64,000 bases of DNA from Erinaceus europaeus (GCF_950295315.1 NC_080180.1:66255081-66319080), one strand, 5' to 3'. Shown: positions 44,420-55,811, numbered from the stretch's first letter. Notes: generated by a model from the sequence alone, not told the origin. Numbers and translations: made by a program.

Positions 44420-44690
44420 CAGGAGCTTGGTGGTGAGGCACCTGGCAGAGAGCACATATGACCTTGCGTGAGCACCTAGGTTCAAGCCCTCAGCCCCACC
44501 TGCAGGGAGGGAGTTTTACAAACAGTAGAGACATGCTGCAAGTGTCTCTTCCTTCTGTCTTTCTCTCTCTCCCTTTCCTCCACCTTGCCTCTCTTGCACT
44601 ATCAAAAAAAAAAAAAACAGAAAAAAGAGTTTACAGCTTAGATTGTAGGTACCAGTCCCCAGCAATGATCCTGGTGGGGGGGAAAGTAAG
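44420..44690 (+). mobile_element. Type B SINE with 3' segment
   Basis: 'ggagcttggtggtgaggcac' head, CT tract, A run, then 'agtccccagcaatgatcctgg' like type A's 3' end. Confidence 0.8.
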
Positions 44691-44694
44691 TAAC

Positions 44695-45533
44695 AACAGC
44701 TCAAAATGGAAGTGGAAAATTAGTTCCCAGTGCTATTCTAGAGGTGTGTGTCAGAGGGGTGACCTCATCCTTAAATGTGCAAATATAACAACGAGAGCAA
44801 CTGATGATATCTCGTTCCTGGGACATTTTGTAGATCTGAGGGTGTCTTTGCAGCTTTCTAGATAATAACCTCATGGGCAGGTAGCATTTGGCATGGATAT
44901 AATATTTCCATCACCATGAGATGAAATTTTCCTCTGAAAGTGCTCATTTCTCAAGAGAAATTTTCTCCTTTTTAAAATTTTTATTTGGGGGTAGGATGCC
45001 CTCAGACACTAAGGAAAAGATAGACTCCAGTGTGGAAAATGAACACTACCATTCAATTATCCGGTGTCCTGGAATGCAGGCATGTGTGACACCAGAAAAT
45101 GGCTTCACAAACTGGGACCAGTAGATATGACATGTCAGAACTCTTGAGTGATTCCTGGCAGGTGGCGTCTGTTGCACAGAAGTTTGATGCTTGGCGACTG
45201 AGAGAAGCTCTTACAGGACAGACTCCGCTGTTTCCTTGGCCAGATCTCACTAGAGGCTCGCCCCCGCCCAGCATATGGGTGTCACTCTGGTTGATGCAGC
45301 TTGTCCCAGGAGGCTTGGAGAAATTAGGAGCTAAAGACCAGAGGTGAGGCTGGCAGCTGTAAAAGCCGAGGTACTGGGTTTCTCTGCTCCAGACGACACT
45401 GTCGTCTCTAGGAATGAATGTGCCATCTCTGGTTTTGGACCTTGATAACTTTTAACCCAGTAGAAGGAAAGGGGAGGCCAGGGTTCCAGTGCACAATGAT
45501 ATAAAGGCGTTGTGTACCTGCATAAAGGTGGAT
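44695..45533. other. No feature seen
   Basis: No recognisable repeat or coding exon. Confidence 0.45.
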
Positions 45534-45539
45534 ATGTAT

Positions 45540-45825
45540 TTATTTACTTATTTCCTCCAGGGTTATCGCTAACATTTGAAGCCAGCACTATAAATCTACT
45601 GCTCAAAACGGCCATTTTTTTTTCCATTTTCTTAGATAGGACAGAGAGAAATTGAGAGAGGAGAGGAGATAGAGAGGGAGAGAGAAATAGACACCCACAG
45701 CCCTGCTTTGCCATTTGTGAAGCATCCGCCCTGCAGGTGGCCGGATGGAGGCTGGAGCTGGGATCCCTGTGCAGGTCCTTGAGCTTAGCATATGGGCGCT
45801 TAAACGAGTGTCCTACTGCTTTCTT
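45540..45825 (-). mobile_element. Type A SINE
   Basis: Reversed 3' segment 'cctccagggttatcgctaac' at 45555, core 'ccctgcaggtggccggatgg', head to about 45825 ('gtgtcctactgctttc'). Confidence 0.85.
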
Positions 45826-45827
45826 CA

Positions 45828-46370
45828 GTGTGTATTGTGGGGAATTACGGGCCAAGTTTGTCTCCCACGTGTACGGGTTTTTCATACATAATCCCAACAA
45901 AGAATTGAGGAGAAAGCGTGATGTTCAGGAATTTTAAGCTTTATTCAGGAAAGCTGAGAACATTCACATGTCGGAGTGCACATGGCGGGGTGTGTATGTG
46001 TGCGTGTGCTTTACTCTCAAGATGGCAGGCCAACCTAGGCAGAGAGCAACAGCGTGGCCTACAGGTGTAGCTTATAGCCATCCCTGCCCCACTTTCACCT
46101 CCTTGCTAAACCACATGCACACCTGTTCCCACCCCCACTTCCTGGGCAGTAATTTCCTTCCCCCAGGCACAGGTGTGTCTGGTGTTCTGGAGGGTGTAGC
46201 AGTGTCTGTGCTCCCCCAGGCACTTCCTGTCACTTCTGACCTCAGCAAGAGGAACCCCACTGATGCTCACCTTGAGCTTGCATCATTCAAGTCTGTCATC
46301 CTGACGGTCTTTCTAAGACTTTTCTGTTTCTCCCTCCATGTTGTGTAGTTTGCTAAAACTGATGCTTGAA
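45828..46370 (-). mobile_element. Probable LTR of another ERV family
   Basis: On the minus strand a TATA-like 'ggctataagctac' (46069-46081) is followed about 125 bp later by AATAAA (45942-45947 reversed, within 'cctgaataaagc'). U5-like sequence then ends near 'ttccccacaatacaca'. The order and spacing are those of an LTR, but I could not fix the 5' end or a target duplication. It is unrelated to the three LTRs above. Confidence 0.42.
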
Positions 46371-46494
46371 GAATTGTCTCTGGTTTTATTCTATGTGTAG
46401 GTTGCTTCTCAGACATCACTCCTGGGGAACACAGACATGTTGCCTGTGAGCACCTCTGTCAAAATCACTTATATGTAAAGCTAAATCAGGGCAA

Positions 46495-46680
46495 AGTGAA
46501 ATGGTTGAGCAGGTGGTTCAAGGGAAGCTCACAGAACTTACAAGCATGACGCCCTGAGCTCTGCTATGGTGGCCAGAGTGATGCTCTGGCTCTCTCTCTC
46601 TGTATATGTATATGTATGTGTATGTGTATATGTATTTAATGATCTATATATCAATAAATCAATAAATAAATGGATTTTTT
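46495..46680 (+). mobile_element. Type C SINE with (TATG)n tail
   Basis: 'gcaggtggttcaagggaagc' head, 'gccctgagctctgctatgg', CT run, then TATATG units (46602-46632) and ATAAATCA-type tail. Confidence 0.7.
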
Positions 46681-46681
46681 A

Positions 46682-47166
46682 AAAAGGAGATAGTTAAACA
46701 AAATAAAAATTTCCTCCATTGACTATACTAGGCTATATAGGATTTGACCAATATAAATATTTATTTTATTTACTTTTTTTTTGCTAATTGAATGAAAATA
46801 AGAGAAATACAAAGGCTTTTAAGAGTCAGTGTGCCAGCAACACTTTGAAATGGAACCTACCTCTAGCTCACAGATAAAGAAATTAAAGATGACAGATTAA
46901 CTTCATCAAGGTCAAATAGTCAATAAATAACAGAGCTAGAATTCAAAGACTTAGGTCTGACTCCAACACCTAGCTCCCTACATCTAAGAATCACTTAAAA
47001 TGCAAAACTGATTAGGGCTGAGAGTTATTATCCCAGAGACCTATCCCAGGGAGATGAGAAATCATACCCAAGAGTCAACAATCCTACTGTATTCCATCAA
47101 CCCACCAATAAAGAAAAATAATAATAATATGACTCAGGGAAGTGGGGCTTAATTAGGGAGATTAAT
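46682..47166. other. No feature seen
   Basis: AT-rich; nothing recognised. Confidence 0.45.
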
Positions 47167-47177
47167 AGTTTACAGTG

Positions 47178-47451
47178 GGGAGTCTGGCGGTAGCACAGCG
47201 GGTTCACTGCAGGTGGCACAAAGTGCAAGGACCAGCGTAAGCCCCCGGCTCCCCACCTGCAGGGGAGTCGCTTCACAGGCAGTGAAGCAGGTCTGCAGGT
47301 GTCTGTCTTTCTCTCCCCCTCTCTGTCTTCCCCTCCTCTCTCCATTTCTCTCTGTCCTATCCAACAATGACGACATCAGTAACAACAACAGCTACAACAA
47401 TAAAATAGCAAGGGCAACAAGAGGGAATAAATAAATAAATATTTAAAAAAC
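47178..47451 (+). mobile_element. Type A SINE
   Basis: 11 bp duplication 'agtttacagtg' (47167-47177 and 47452-47462). The 'gatcccggttcgagc' stretch, which includes the B box, is deleted (47241), so the pol III promoter is broken. Confidence 0.94.
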
Positions 47452-47462
47452 AGTTTACAGTG

Positions 47463-47885
47463 AATATAGTTGTTGGTACAAATGTAAAATTTCACAGTTT
47501 TCTGCAAACCACTTTCACTCCCAGCCCAGGGCCTCTGGCTATCACTCATGTCTATTTGTATTTTTAGAGATTTCACAATTGATTTTATTAAGTTTCACTA
47601 GGCAATTAATAAATTGGGCAGTCTGCTATTTATCAAGTGGGAAGGTCTTGCAAGGAATCATGCAATAGGAAGGACTGTATAACCAGAGAACGGCTGGAAT
47701 AACAAAAACAGACAAACAGAAACATTATTCCAGACAAGTGCATTTCCCTTTAGGAAAGTGGGGGGGGTCATTTTTATTTGGTTCCCAGATTACTTTTAAT
47801 ATATATATATCAAATTCAAGTAATCATATGATCCTCTGACTCTCTCAAACAAATGGATCACTTTTCAATTTTTCTTATTATTTAA
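47463..47885. other. No feature seen
   Basis: A G run at 47760-47767 only. Confidence 0.45.
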
Positions 47886-47894
47886 TGATATATG

Positions 47895-48036
47895 TAGATA
47901 TTTACTTAATATAGCCATATATAGAGACAGAGGAAGAGACTGAGCCTAGAGCACTGTTCAGCTCAGGCTTATGGTGCTGGTGATTGAACCTGGGGACTAC
48001 GAAGTCTCAGACAGGGAAGTCTTCAGCTTTATCCCA
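47895..48036 (-). mobile_element. Type C SINE
   Basis: Reversed body: 'gctcaggcttatggtgctgg' (47962-47981), 'gattgaacctggggactac', 'gaagtctcagacagg'. Confidence 0.85.
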
Positions 48037-48121
48037 AATGTTAACTACGTCTTTTAAAAAGTAAACAAAATGTCTTTCCGTCTCTGCTTCTTTCTATTTA
48101 TAAAAATTGGTCTAGAGAACT

Positions 48122-48452
48122 GCTTGGATGGACCTTGAAGAAATCATGTTGAGTGAAATAAGTCAGAAACAGAAGGATGAATATGGGATGATCTCACTCT
48201 CAGGCAGAAGTTGAAAAACAAGATCAGAAAAGAAAACAGAAGTAGAACCTGAAATGGAATTGGTGTATCGCACCCAAGTAAAAGACTCTGGGGTGGGTGG
48301 GTGGGGAGAATACAGATCCATGAAGGATGATGAATGACATAGTGGGGGTTGTATTGTTCAATGGGAAACCGGGGAATGTTATGCATGTACAAACTATGGT
48401 ACTTACTGTTGAATGTAAAACATTAACTCCCCAATAAATAAAAAAAAAAAGA
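48122..48452 (+). mobile_element. L1 3' end
   Basis: The end of ORF2 and 3' UTR: 'gaaataagtcagaaacagaa', 'gatctcactctcaggcagaa', a G-rich spot 'ggggtgggtgggtggggaga' (48290-48309) and a poly(A) tail after 'ccccaataaataaa'. It is severely 5' truncated (~330 bp). Confidence 0.92.
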
Positions 48453-48746
48453 AATTCCCCCACTCTCTCTGTCAACCCACAAACAGGTTGTGTGAGAGCA
48501 GAAAAGGAAACCAAAAGAGAAGTCTCACTAACTAGGAACTAAACCGTCCAGCACTTTTGATCATGGACCTTGGGTCTCTGGAACTTTGAGAGATTAATTT
48601 GCAGTTTGAGCCCATCTGTGGTATAGATTTATAATATCTGCATAGTCTAATACTTACATGGATGACAGAAAAAAACTATGTTAAATATTCACTTTGGTTA
48701 AAAAAAAAAAAAGTTCAGTAAAAATGGGAAAAATTGGCCTGGGGCG
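48453..48746. other. No feature seen
   Basis: An A run at 48700-48712 only. Confidence 0.4.
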
Positions 48747-48756
48747 ATTACTTTCT

Positions 48757-48937
48757 TTCTTTTTAAGGTTTATTTTTATATTTATTTATTTATTTATTTA
48801 TTTATTATTGGCTAGAGACAGGGAGAATTGAGGGGGGGACAGGGAAATGGAAAGGGAAAGAGACAGAGTGACAGAGAGCCCTGCTTCACCAATATGAAGT
48901 GTCTCCCCTACCTGTATGGACCAGCGGCTACAAGACA
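48757..48937 (-). mobile_element. Type B SINE
   Basis: Flanked by 'attactttct' (48747-48756, 48938-48947). TTTA run (48778-48805) is the reversed tail; the tRNA-like head is missing beyond 'gtatggaccagcggc'. Confidence 0.9.
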
Positions 48938-48947
48938 ATTACTTTCT

Positions 48948-50140
48948 ATCAATAAACAATATTGGTTCTAGGTGGAGCGTACTTTGTTTTTCTGGACTGA
49001 TAAATAATACTTCCGGTTAGAAAAGCAATTTCTTCCATGTGAGTTTATTTTCCATAATCTATTACGCTTTAATTTTTCCAAAGATTATTTCTCTATAATC
49101 ATCAGATTAGGATGTTTAACTTACTTATGCTAACGTTATGCATTAAATGACCATAGAGGAAAGTTGAGCAGCATTTCAATCTATATCGAAAATACTAAAA
49201 TGCACTTTCATCTATTAAAATGTATCTTCTACAGATAGTACAAGAGTGCGACATTTGGAAATGCCAAGCATCATAGAATGGAAACAGAAATTCTAGATAA
49301 AAGAACAGGAGATTAATTTAACATGCACAGGATTTCCCAATTAAAGTTTCCACATTACCATTGCATTTTAAACAGTTAATCTAATGAGACAGCCCCAGCT
49401 AAGAGGAGTAAGTTGCAGGACTGAATTGGCCCTGAGGTCTGCATCTGGCAAGGGCTACATTTTCTCAATTTTTTAAAGTTTTTTATTTCATTTGAAAAAG
49501 GAAAGAAGTACTATACTGCCACCTTCTGACATGTCTTTTGCCCTGGTGAGGGAAGGAAAAAGAAAAACTGAGATGTGTATTATTTATATGATTCAAATTG
49601 AATTATTTTCTAGAACATAAAAGAGATCAGAATAATTGATAATTTTTCTTTCACAAATCATCAGGGCTATTGTGCTCAGATAAAATTACGCTTCGTACAA
49701 ATGATGTGAAATGACAACAATATAAAGAATCCTGAGTGAACAGCTCCAACGAAGAAATCAACATCAACAAAGTGAAGCTGCATGTTTTCACTTAACTCTG
49801 AAAATGTATCTTTTCTTTCTGTAAAAATTGAGGTCAGAGTGACTTTTCATGTCACAGGTTAGTAGCCAGTTTCGTGGATGGCTCCTGTTCTCTCTGGCAA
49901 GCGTGTGGTTGGTTTTACAGACATTTTAACTTTATCCTTCATCTTAAACTCTGTTGGGCGGGGCGGCGGGGGGCGAATTTCTTTGAACAAAAATCTGCCA
50001 GGCACATAGGACTTGGTCTCAATAGCAGAAAGAAGTCTAACAGAGAACAAGATGACTTCATTACTAGCCCACTGGATATTTTGTAAAAGGAAAGAGAAAC
50101 AATTAACATCTAGTTATATAAGTGCAATATTTCAATGGAT

Positions 50141-50144
<4 letters not shown>
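48948..50144. other. Repeat-free AT-rich stretch
   Basis: 1.2 kb without a recognised element apart from a G/C run at 49955-49974. Short frames show no domain. Confidence 0.42.

Positions 50145-50181
<37 letters not shown>
50145..50181. repeat. (CT)n microsatellite
   Basis: About 18 CT units; low-complexity frames result. Confidence 0.95.
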
Positions 50182-50184
<3 letters not shown>

Positions 50185-50359
50185 TGGCTGATTTTCAAGG
50201 ACCGGAAGGTAGGGCAGACTTGGAACAAGGAGCTGGCCAGCAAAGAATGTCAATTTTTATTTGTCTGTTTATTTATTGTTATCACCAGATGTAGCTATCA
50301 CCACTGTAGACTAACTTGTTCAGATAGTGAGAGAGAGAGAGAGAGGTAGAGCAAGAAAG

Positions 50360-50980
50360 GCGAGGGCTGGAGGGAAAGACTCTGTGACAACAAAACTTCT
50401 TGGAATTCATATTCATTTATTTAAAACGCAACCCTTCTATCAACTAGAGTTGCTTGGAATTCTGTGTCTCCTGCTCTGACATGTGTACTTCCTTCTGATC
50501 CGTTCTCAGTCTTTCTCCCATAGCCCCCGAGAGCCGAGAGAATTTATAAGGCCACGTCATTTTCCTCTCATGTTATCGGCGGTGGTGGCATAATGGCCTA
50601 CACTGCAGTTACTGACCACATATGGCTGCAGTTTCTCATCTCCTCAAAACAGGTGCCTACTAAGCCCTCCCACCCAGCCTAGGTCCTCAAACCCACACTG
50701 GCCACCTACCTCCCGTCTCCTCCCAGAATCCTTTGCTTTGGTGCAATACGCCAAACCTAGCCCAAGGCAGAGACTAAAGCATGAGCATTAGCCAGGGTTG
50801 GAGGTGTTCAGTGCTTGAATGAGTTTTCAGGAGAGGAGCGAGCAGGTGTTACTTCTTCCAGACCATTAATAATCTCAAATGGAGCAACAAACCGCCAAGG
50901 AGCCACTGCCTGTTTGCTGATATTTGGACAGGTTACTGGCAGGACACTGAAAAGTCTCTGCATGAAGACATCAGAGAGAA
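50360..50980. other. No feature seen
   Basis: Contains 'tggtgcaatacgccaaac' at 50740-50757, possibly a small L1-derived scrap (compare 26424), too short to call. Confidence 0.4.
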
Positions 50981-50982
50981 AG

Positions 50983-51175
50983 TGGGGGGAGGCAGGCAGT
51001 GGCACAGGGATGTGGGTTCAAGCCCACGGTCCCCAACTGTAAGACAAAAGCATCACTTCACGAATGGTGAAGCAGGGCTGCAGGAGTCTCTCTGTCTCCT
51101 TCTCTCTCCATCTCAATTTCTCTCTGTCTGTATTCAATAATAAATAATAAACAAATTTAAAAATAAATTAAAAAG
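50983..51175 (+). mobile_element. Type B SINE with head deletion
   Basis: 'ggggaggcaggcagtggcac' passes directly to 'gggatgtgggttcaagcccac', losing about 30 bp between the A and B boxes. Confidence 0.85.
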
Positions 51176-51180
51176 AATAA

Positions 51181-51930
51181 ATGGGAGCATGGTTGTCTCT
51201 GTGTGGGTCAACAAAGTTATCTCCTATGTGTACCCTAATCTGGGGAAGAAAATGTTTCCAATACTTGATCTATGCCACTTACAGGGATTCAAAGGAAAAC
51301 TACTTTGAAGTATGATCAAGTCCCTTATTTTCTTTTTCACTCAGATGGGATTGGCATTGCACAAGGTTAAATCATGCAGTTAAACACTCAGTGAATTTTG
51401 TTTTGCTGTGAATTAAATCATGACTGCCTCACCTTGCAATGTTAGAATTGTTTTCTTTCAAGTCCTAAAGGTTTTTCAATCTTCAGTAGTTTCTTATTAA
51501 AATGCAAATACTCTAGGACTGCAAAGCCCTTAACTCTGCCTTACTGAACATTTCAGGAGACGGGAGGGCATGCTGACCTCTGTGGGGGGGGGGGGAGGTC
51601 CCTGGGGACAGGGTGGGGACATGGTGAAGGAGAAGGGTGAGTACAGGAGGGCCAGAACAGCCACCACCGCAACTGTCACAGTGCCCCTCCAGCACTAATG
51701 GCTTCTGTGGTCAATCCTAGGGGAAGTGAAACATTTTCTACAAGGTCCAGGATGGAAGCAAATTAAAACCAGTCAGATGGAGCCCCGCCCACTTGCTGTG
51801 CGGAACTTAAGTGACCATTTCCAACTGCCATCAGGCTGAGGACTGGCCCTTCTGCTCAGAGACCCCAGAGGAATAAATGTATCACATCTCTAGACAATGC
51901 CTCTCAGTGATGGACAGATCTCCTCAACAT
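51181..51930. other. No feature seen
   Basis: A 13-base G run at 51583-51595; no element or exon. Confidence 0.45.
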
Positions 51931-51934
51931 TCAG

Positions 51935-52470
51935 GATTCGCAGATACTATGAGGAACAAAACACCCATCCAGAAAGATCCGTGTGCACCTGTGTTCGTAG
52001 CAGCACAATTGTAATAGCCAGAACCTGGCAGGAACCCCAGTGCCCAGGAACAGATGAGTGGCTGAGCAAGTTGTGGTCTATATACACAATGGAATACTAC
52101 TCAGCGATTAAAAATGGTGATTTCACCTTCTTCACTTCATCTGGGATGGAGATTGAAGGAATCATGTGAAGTGAGATCAGCCAGAAAGACAAAGATGAAT
52201 ATGGGATGATCTCACTCATGGGCCGAAACTGAGAAGGAAGAATAGAAAGGGAAACACGAGGCAGAACTTGAACTGGAGTTGGTGTATGGTACCAAAGTTA
52301 AAGACTCTGTGGAGGGTTCAGAGGGTTCAGGAGCAAGATGGTGGAGGAGCTAGGTGGAATTAGAGCACTATGCAGAAAACTGAGAAATGTTACACATGTG
52401 CCAACTTGTAGTTTACTGTCAGTTATAAACCATTAATCCCCCGATACAAATAAAGTCAAATAAAAAGAAA
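51935..52470 (+). mobile_element. L1 3' end
   Basis: The ORF2 C-terminal codons (family motif 'WSIYTMEYYSAIKNGDF' is readable around 52073-52124) and a 3' UTR ending 'cattaatcccccgataca'. The UTR holds an unusual 'ggttcaggagcaagatggtg' stretch (52323-52342). The A-rich end is tandemly duplicated (52448-52632). Confidence 0.9.
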
Positions 52471-52632
52471 GAAAATTGAAGTACCACCCATTGAAAGAGA
52501 GAGAGAGAAAGATGCTACAGTGTGTGTGTGTCCATCTGTAAAAATAAAGTCAAATAAAAAGAGAGAGAATTAAAGTACCACCCATCAAGAAAGGGGGGGG
52601 AGAGAGATGCCACAGTGTGTGTGTGTCCATCT
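52448..52632. repeat. Tandem duplication of an L1 tail junction
   Basis: Two ~94 bp units starting 'aaataaagtcaaataaaaag' (52448 and 52542), each continuing 'aagtaccacccat', a purine tract and 'gtgtgtgtgtgtccatct'. They differ in the purine tract length. Confidence 0.9.
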
Positions 52633-52809
52633 ACAATCTCCATTCCACAGCATCTCACTTTGTCCTGTGTGTCTGCAGAAGACGGCATTTTATTTTAAGT
52701 TGATGATCAAAGTTGAGAGAATCTACTAACCAAAACCCATAACATAATCGTAGGCAAACACCTCTGATGACATGGTGGCTGCTACTTTGTTAAAAAACAG
52801 GAATTATGA

Positions 52810-53114
52810 GGGAGTCAGGCTGTAGCACAGCGGGTTAAGCACAGGTGGCGCAAAGCACAAGGACCGGCATAAGGATCCCGGTTCAAACCCCGGCTCCCCA
52901 CCTGCAGGGGAGTCGCTTCACAGGTGGTGAAGCAGGTCTGCAGGTGTCTGTCTTTCTCTCCTCCCCTCTGTCTTCCCCTCCTCTCTCCATTTCTCTCTGT
53001 CCTATCCAACAACAACAACAACAATAATAACTACAACAATAAAACAACAAGGGCAACAAAAGGGAATAAATAAATAAAATAAATATAAAAAAATAAAATA
53101 AAAAGTTAAAAAAA
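52810..53114 (+). mobile_element. Type A SINE
   Basis: 8 bp duplication 'aattatga' (52802-52809, 53115-53122). The B box is changed to 'ggttcaaaccc'. CAA/TAA tail is long. Confidence 0.93.
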
Positions 53115-53122
53115 AATTATGA

Positions 53123-53426
53123 AAATCGCATTAAGTCTACAGCCATGCCACCCTGAACACACCTGACCTCCTCTGAAAATCACATTAAAATTCATATGAC
53201 CTCAGGTATATTAAGTGTCTGTAAAGATCTCTGAAAGGAAAGAGTAAGCTAGTTAATCCCAAAGTGGCTGGAGAATTAAAGTCTAGAATACCTGTATTTT
53301 TGATGTAGAAGGGAATCAAAGTTAACCATGTCCCATTAAATGAAGATTTGTTGGATAATTTTACAATGAAAAGGCAGGGTTTTTTTTTAAAGGCAAATGT
53401 TTTGTTTGTTTCTTTAATTTTTTAGT
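53123..53426. other. No feature seen
   Basis: AT-rich sequence, nothing recognised. Confidence 0.45.
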
Positions 53427-53439
53427 AAAAGGATTGACT

Positions 53440-53745
53440 AGGGGAGTCGGGCAGTAGTATAGTGGGTTAAGCACATGTGGCACCAAGTTCAAGGACCAGA
53501 GTAAGGATCCCGGTTTGAGCCCCCGGCTCCCCACCTGCAGGGGAGTTGCGTCACAGGTGGTGAAGCAGGTCTGCAGGTGTCTGTCTTTCTCTCCCCCTCT
53601 CTGTCTTCCCCTCCTCTCTCCATTTCTCCCTGACCTATCCAATGACAACATCAATAATAACAACAATAATAACTACAACAACAATGAAAAACAACAAGGA
53701 CAACAAAAGAAAATAAATAAATATAAAAAAATAAAATTTACAAAA
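53440..53745 (+). mobile_element. Type A SINE
   Basis: 13 bp duplication with two differences: aaaaggattgact (53427-53439) and aaaaggatcaact (53746-53758). Confidence 0.93.
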
Positions 53746-53771
53746 AAAAGGATCAACTCATTTTGTAGTAA

Positions 53772-53872
53772 AATGTCTTATTTATTTGAGAGAGAGAGAG
53801 AGGCTAGAACACGTCTCAGTCTGGGCACAGGATGATGGCAGAGACTGAAGCCCAACCTCTGTTGCACTGCTT
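53772..53872 (-). mobile_element. Type C SINE remnant
   Basis: 'tttatttgagagagagagag' followed by a diverged body ('gatggcagagactgaagccc'). Confidence 0.5.
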
Positions 53873-53919
53873 CTGCGAATTTTCATAGCATCTATTTTTG
53901 TTTCCTTACTTGCATTTTT

Positions 53920-54050
53920 GGTTTGTTTTTGTTTCTTGATAGAGACAGAGATAAATTGAAAGAGACAGTGGGATAACAAGAGAGAAGAAACAAAAGAGAC
54001 ACTGGCAGCACTTCTGCACTGCTCATGAAGCCCCCCTGCGAGTGGGGGCT
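53920..54050 (-). mobile_element. SINE (A/B-like), split by a solo LTR
   Basis: 'ttgatagagacagagataaa' to 'gcctgcgagtgggggct'-type core; the head continues after the LTR at 54397-54480 ('catggaccaggtacatcagc'). Confidence 0.75.
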
Positions 54051-54396
54051 TGTCGGGCTAGCTTTGCGGGCAGGAGAGACGACCAGGGACTCGTGGCTGA
54101 GTGGTACGCAGTTCAGTCTTTATTCAAGTGGAACGCAGCGCAATCTAAGCTCTCTCTAATCACAGTCTTGTCCTTATATATCCTGAGGCGGAAGTGTCAG
54201 GTTGAAGAGGATGTACTAGGATAGGGGGTGGGGAGAAGGAAAAAGTGTGAAAACAGTGAGGATTAAACCAATGTCCTGGAGGCAGGGGGGTGCTTAGTTA
54301 ACAGTGGTTATGTAAACACAACACAGTGTTAAGCAGGGGGATTAAACCAATGAAACAGAAGGGGTCTTAGAAGCAGAATTTAGAAGCAGACCAACA
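54051..54396 (-). mobile_element. Solo LTR of the class II-like ERV
   Basis: 346 bp, starting TGTCGGG and ending CCAACA on plus, with a perfect 6 bp target duplication 'ggggct' (54045-54050 and 54397-54402). On the minus strand: U3, TATA box (tatataagga near 54172-54181), AATAAA (54119-54124 reversed), U5. The closest relative is 6629-6979. It sits inside a SINE, so the provirus entered after that SINE. Confidence 0.93.
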
Positions 54397-54702
54397 GGGG
54401 CTGGGGGTTCGGAGGGCCTGGCCCAGGAGCATGGTGACAAGTGTGCATGGACCAGGTACATCAGCGTCCAGCTCTGCATTCTTTTCTTTTTTTTTTTAAG
54501 TATTTTGTTACTTATTTTTGGTGAGTTGGGAATCTGCTGCTTACAACCAAGAAAAGTCTGCTTATTTGAGCAAGAAATATCATCATGTCAACCCTCTCTA
54601 AACTTCCCACTCTCAGAGCACCGACATTCTCTGGGTACACAAGTTAGATACAGAAGTTCTGACTTCCCTCTACACTTTGCAGAAGAAGAAATATTAGCTT
54701 TC

Positions 54703-54935
54703 TGAGAAGCCAGGCAGAGGCACAGCTGGGTGAGCGCACACGTTTACCGTGCACAAGGAGCCCCGGTTCAAGCCCTCAGTCCCCACCTGCAGGGGGAAAG
54801 TTTCAGGAGTGGAGACTCAGGGCTGCAGGCATCTCTCTGTTCCTCTCCCTTTCTATCTCCTTCTCCCCTCTCAATCTCTATCCCTATCCAATAATAAATA
54901 AATAAAATTTACAAAATAATAATAAAAAAGAAATG
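54703..54935 (+). mobile_element. Type B SINE
   Basis: 'agccaggcagaggcacagct' head, B-box-like 'ccggttcaagccc', tail 'tccaataataaataaataaa'. Confidence 0.88.
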
Positions 54936-54950
54936 CTAGCTGTCTGTACT

Positions 54951-55141
54951 TCTTCTAGCGTTTGCCTTTCTTCCGTAGCCAGTCAACAGCGTCAGGTTGA
55001 AAGCTGTCAGGAGCTGCTTGTTGCTGGCTTTGAAAGTGACTGGGATCCATGTGGATTCAGTCGGCTAGGAAGGATCGTCAGTTTCCCCAATGACTGGGTA
55101 CTCAGGGGATGCACCACGAGAAGGTCGATCCAATGCAACCC
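54951..55141 (-). mobile_element. 191 bp short retroelement with LINE 3' tail
   Basis: A perfect 12 bp duplication, 'gctgtctgtact' (54939-54950 and 55142-55153), bounds 191 bp. The last ~50 bp on the minus strand ('caacctgacgctgttgactg' to 'caaacgctagaagaaga') match the RTE-like LINE 3' end. The first ~140 bp ('gggttgcattggatcgacct...') matches nothing else in the window and shows no A or B box. It is either a SINE using the LINE's 3' end or an internally deleted LINE joining its 5' and 3' ends. Confidence 0.85.
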
Positions 55142-55449
55142 GCTGTCTGTACTAATTCAGCAGAGCATAGAGAAATGACTGCCATGATGCTCCAGAAAGC
55201 GTGCCCTCAAGATTCCTGACTTGAGTGGACTGGAGGCCCACGGGCGGTGCAGCCTTTGATCCAGGAAGTGCAGTGCCTGGTGCTGTGGGTGTAGACGGCT
55301 TGAGCTGATCCCTGTGGCATAACCGGGTCTGGGGGTCCTCTCACTGGGGAGATGAAAAGGTGACTTTGAGTCCCATAGATGGTGTCGCCAAGGAGCCCAC
55401 TGGGAAGGCTACTGGGCAGCACAAGATGTCCCTTAGAATCCAACCCAAC

Positions 55450-55658
55450 TGGGACTGGATGATGGCGCACCTGGTTGAGCACAGATGTTACAGTGCACAA
55501 GGACCCGGGTTCGAGCCCCCAGTCCCCACCTGCAGAAGCTTTACAAGTGGTGAAGCAGGGCTGCAGGTGTCTCTCTCTCTCCCTATCTCCTCTACCCTCT
55601 CAATTTCTGACTGTCTCTATCCAATAAATAAAGATAATTAAAAAAATGAAAAAATAAT
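55450..55658 (+). mobile_element. Type B SINE
   Basis: 13 bp perfect duplication 'aatccaacccaac' (55437-55449, 55659-55671) and a perfect B box (ggttcgagccc, 55508-55518). Confidence 0.95.
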
Positions 55659-55808
55659 AATCCAACCCAACCATGACAGAAAGTTCCAAAATGCTTCTGC
55701 TAACGTGATTTAAAACTCATGAGGATATCGTATATATTCACGATACCTGGTTCCTAGTGGCAAAATGCTACATAGAGGTATAATTGGTTCCTTTCAGATA
55801 TGCATGTC

Positions 55809-55811
55809 ACA

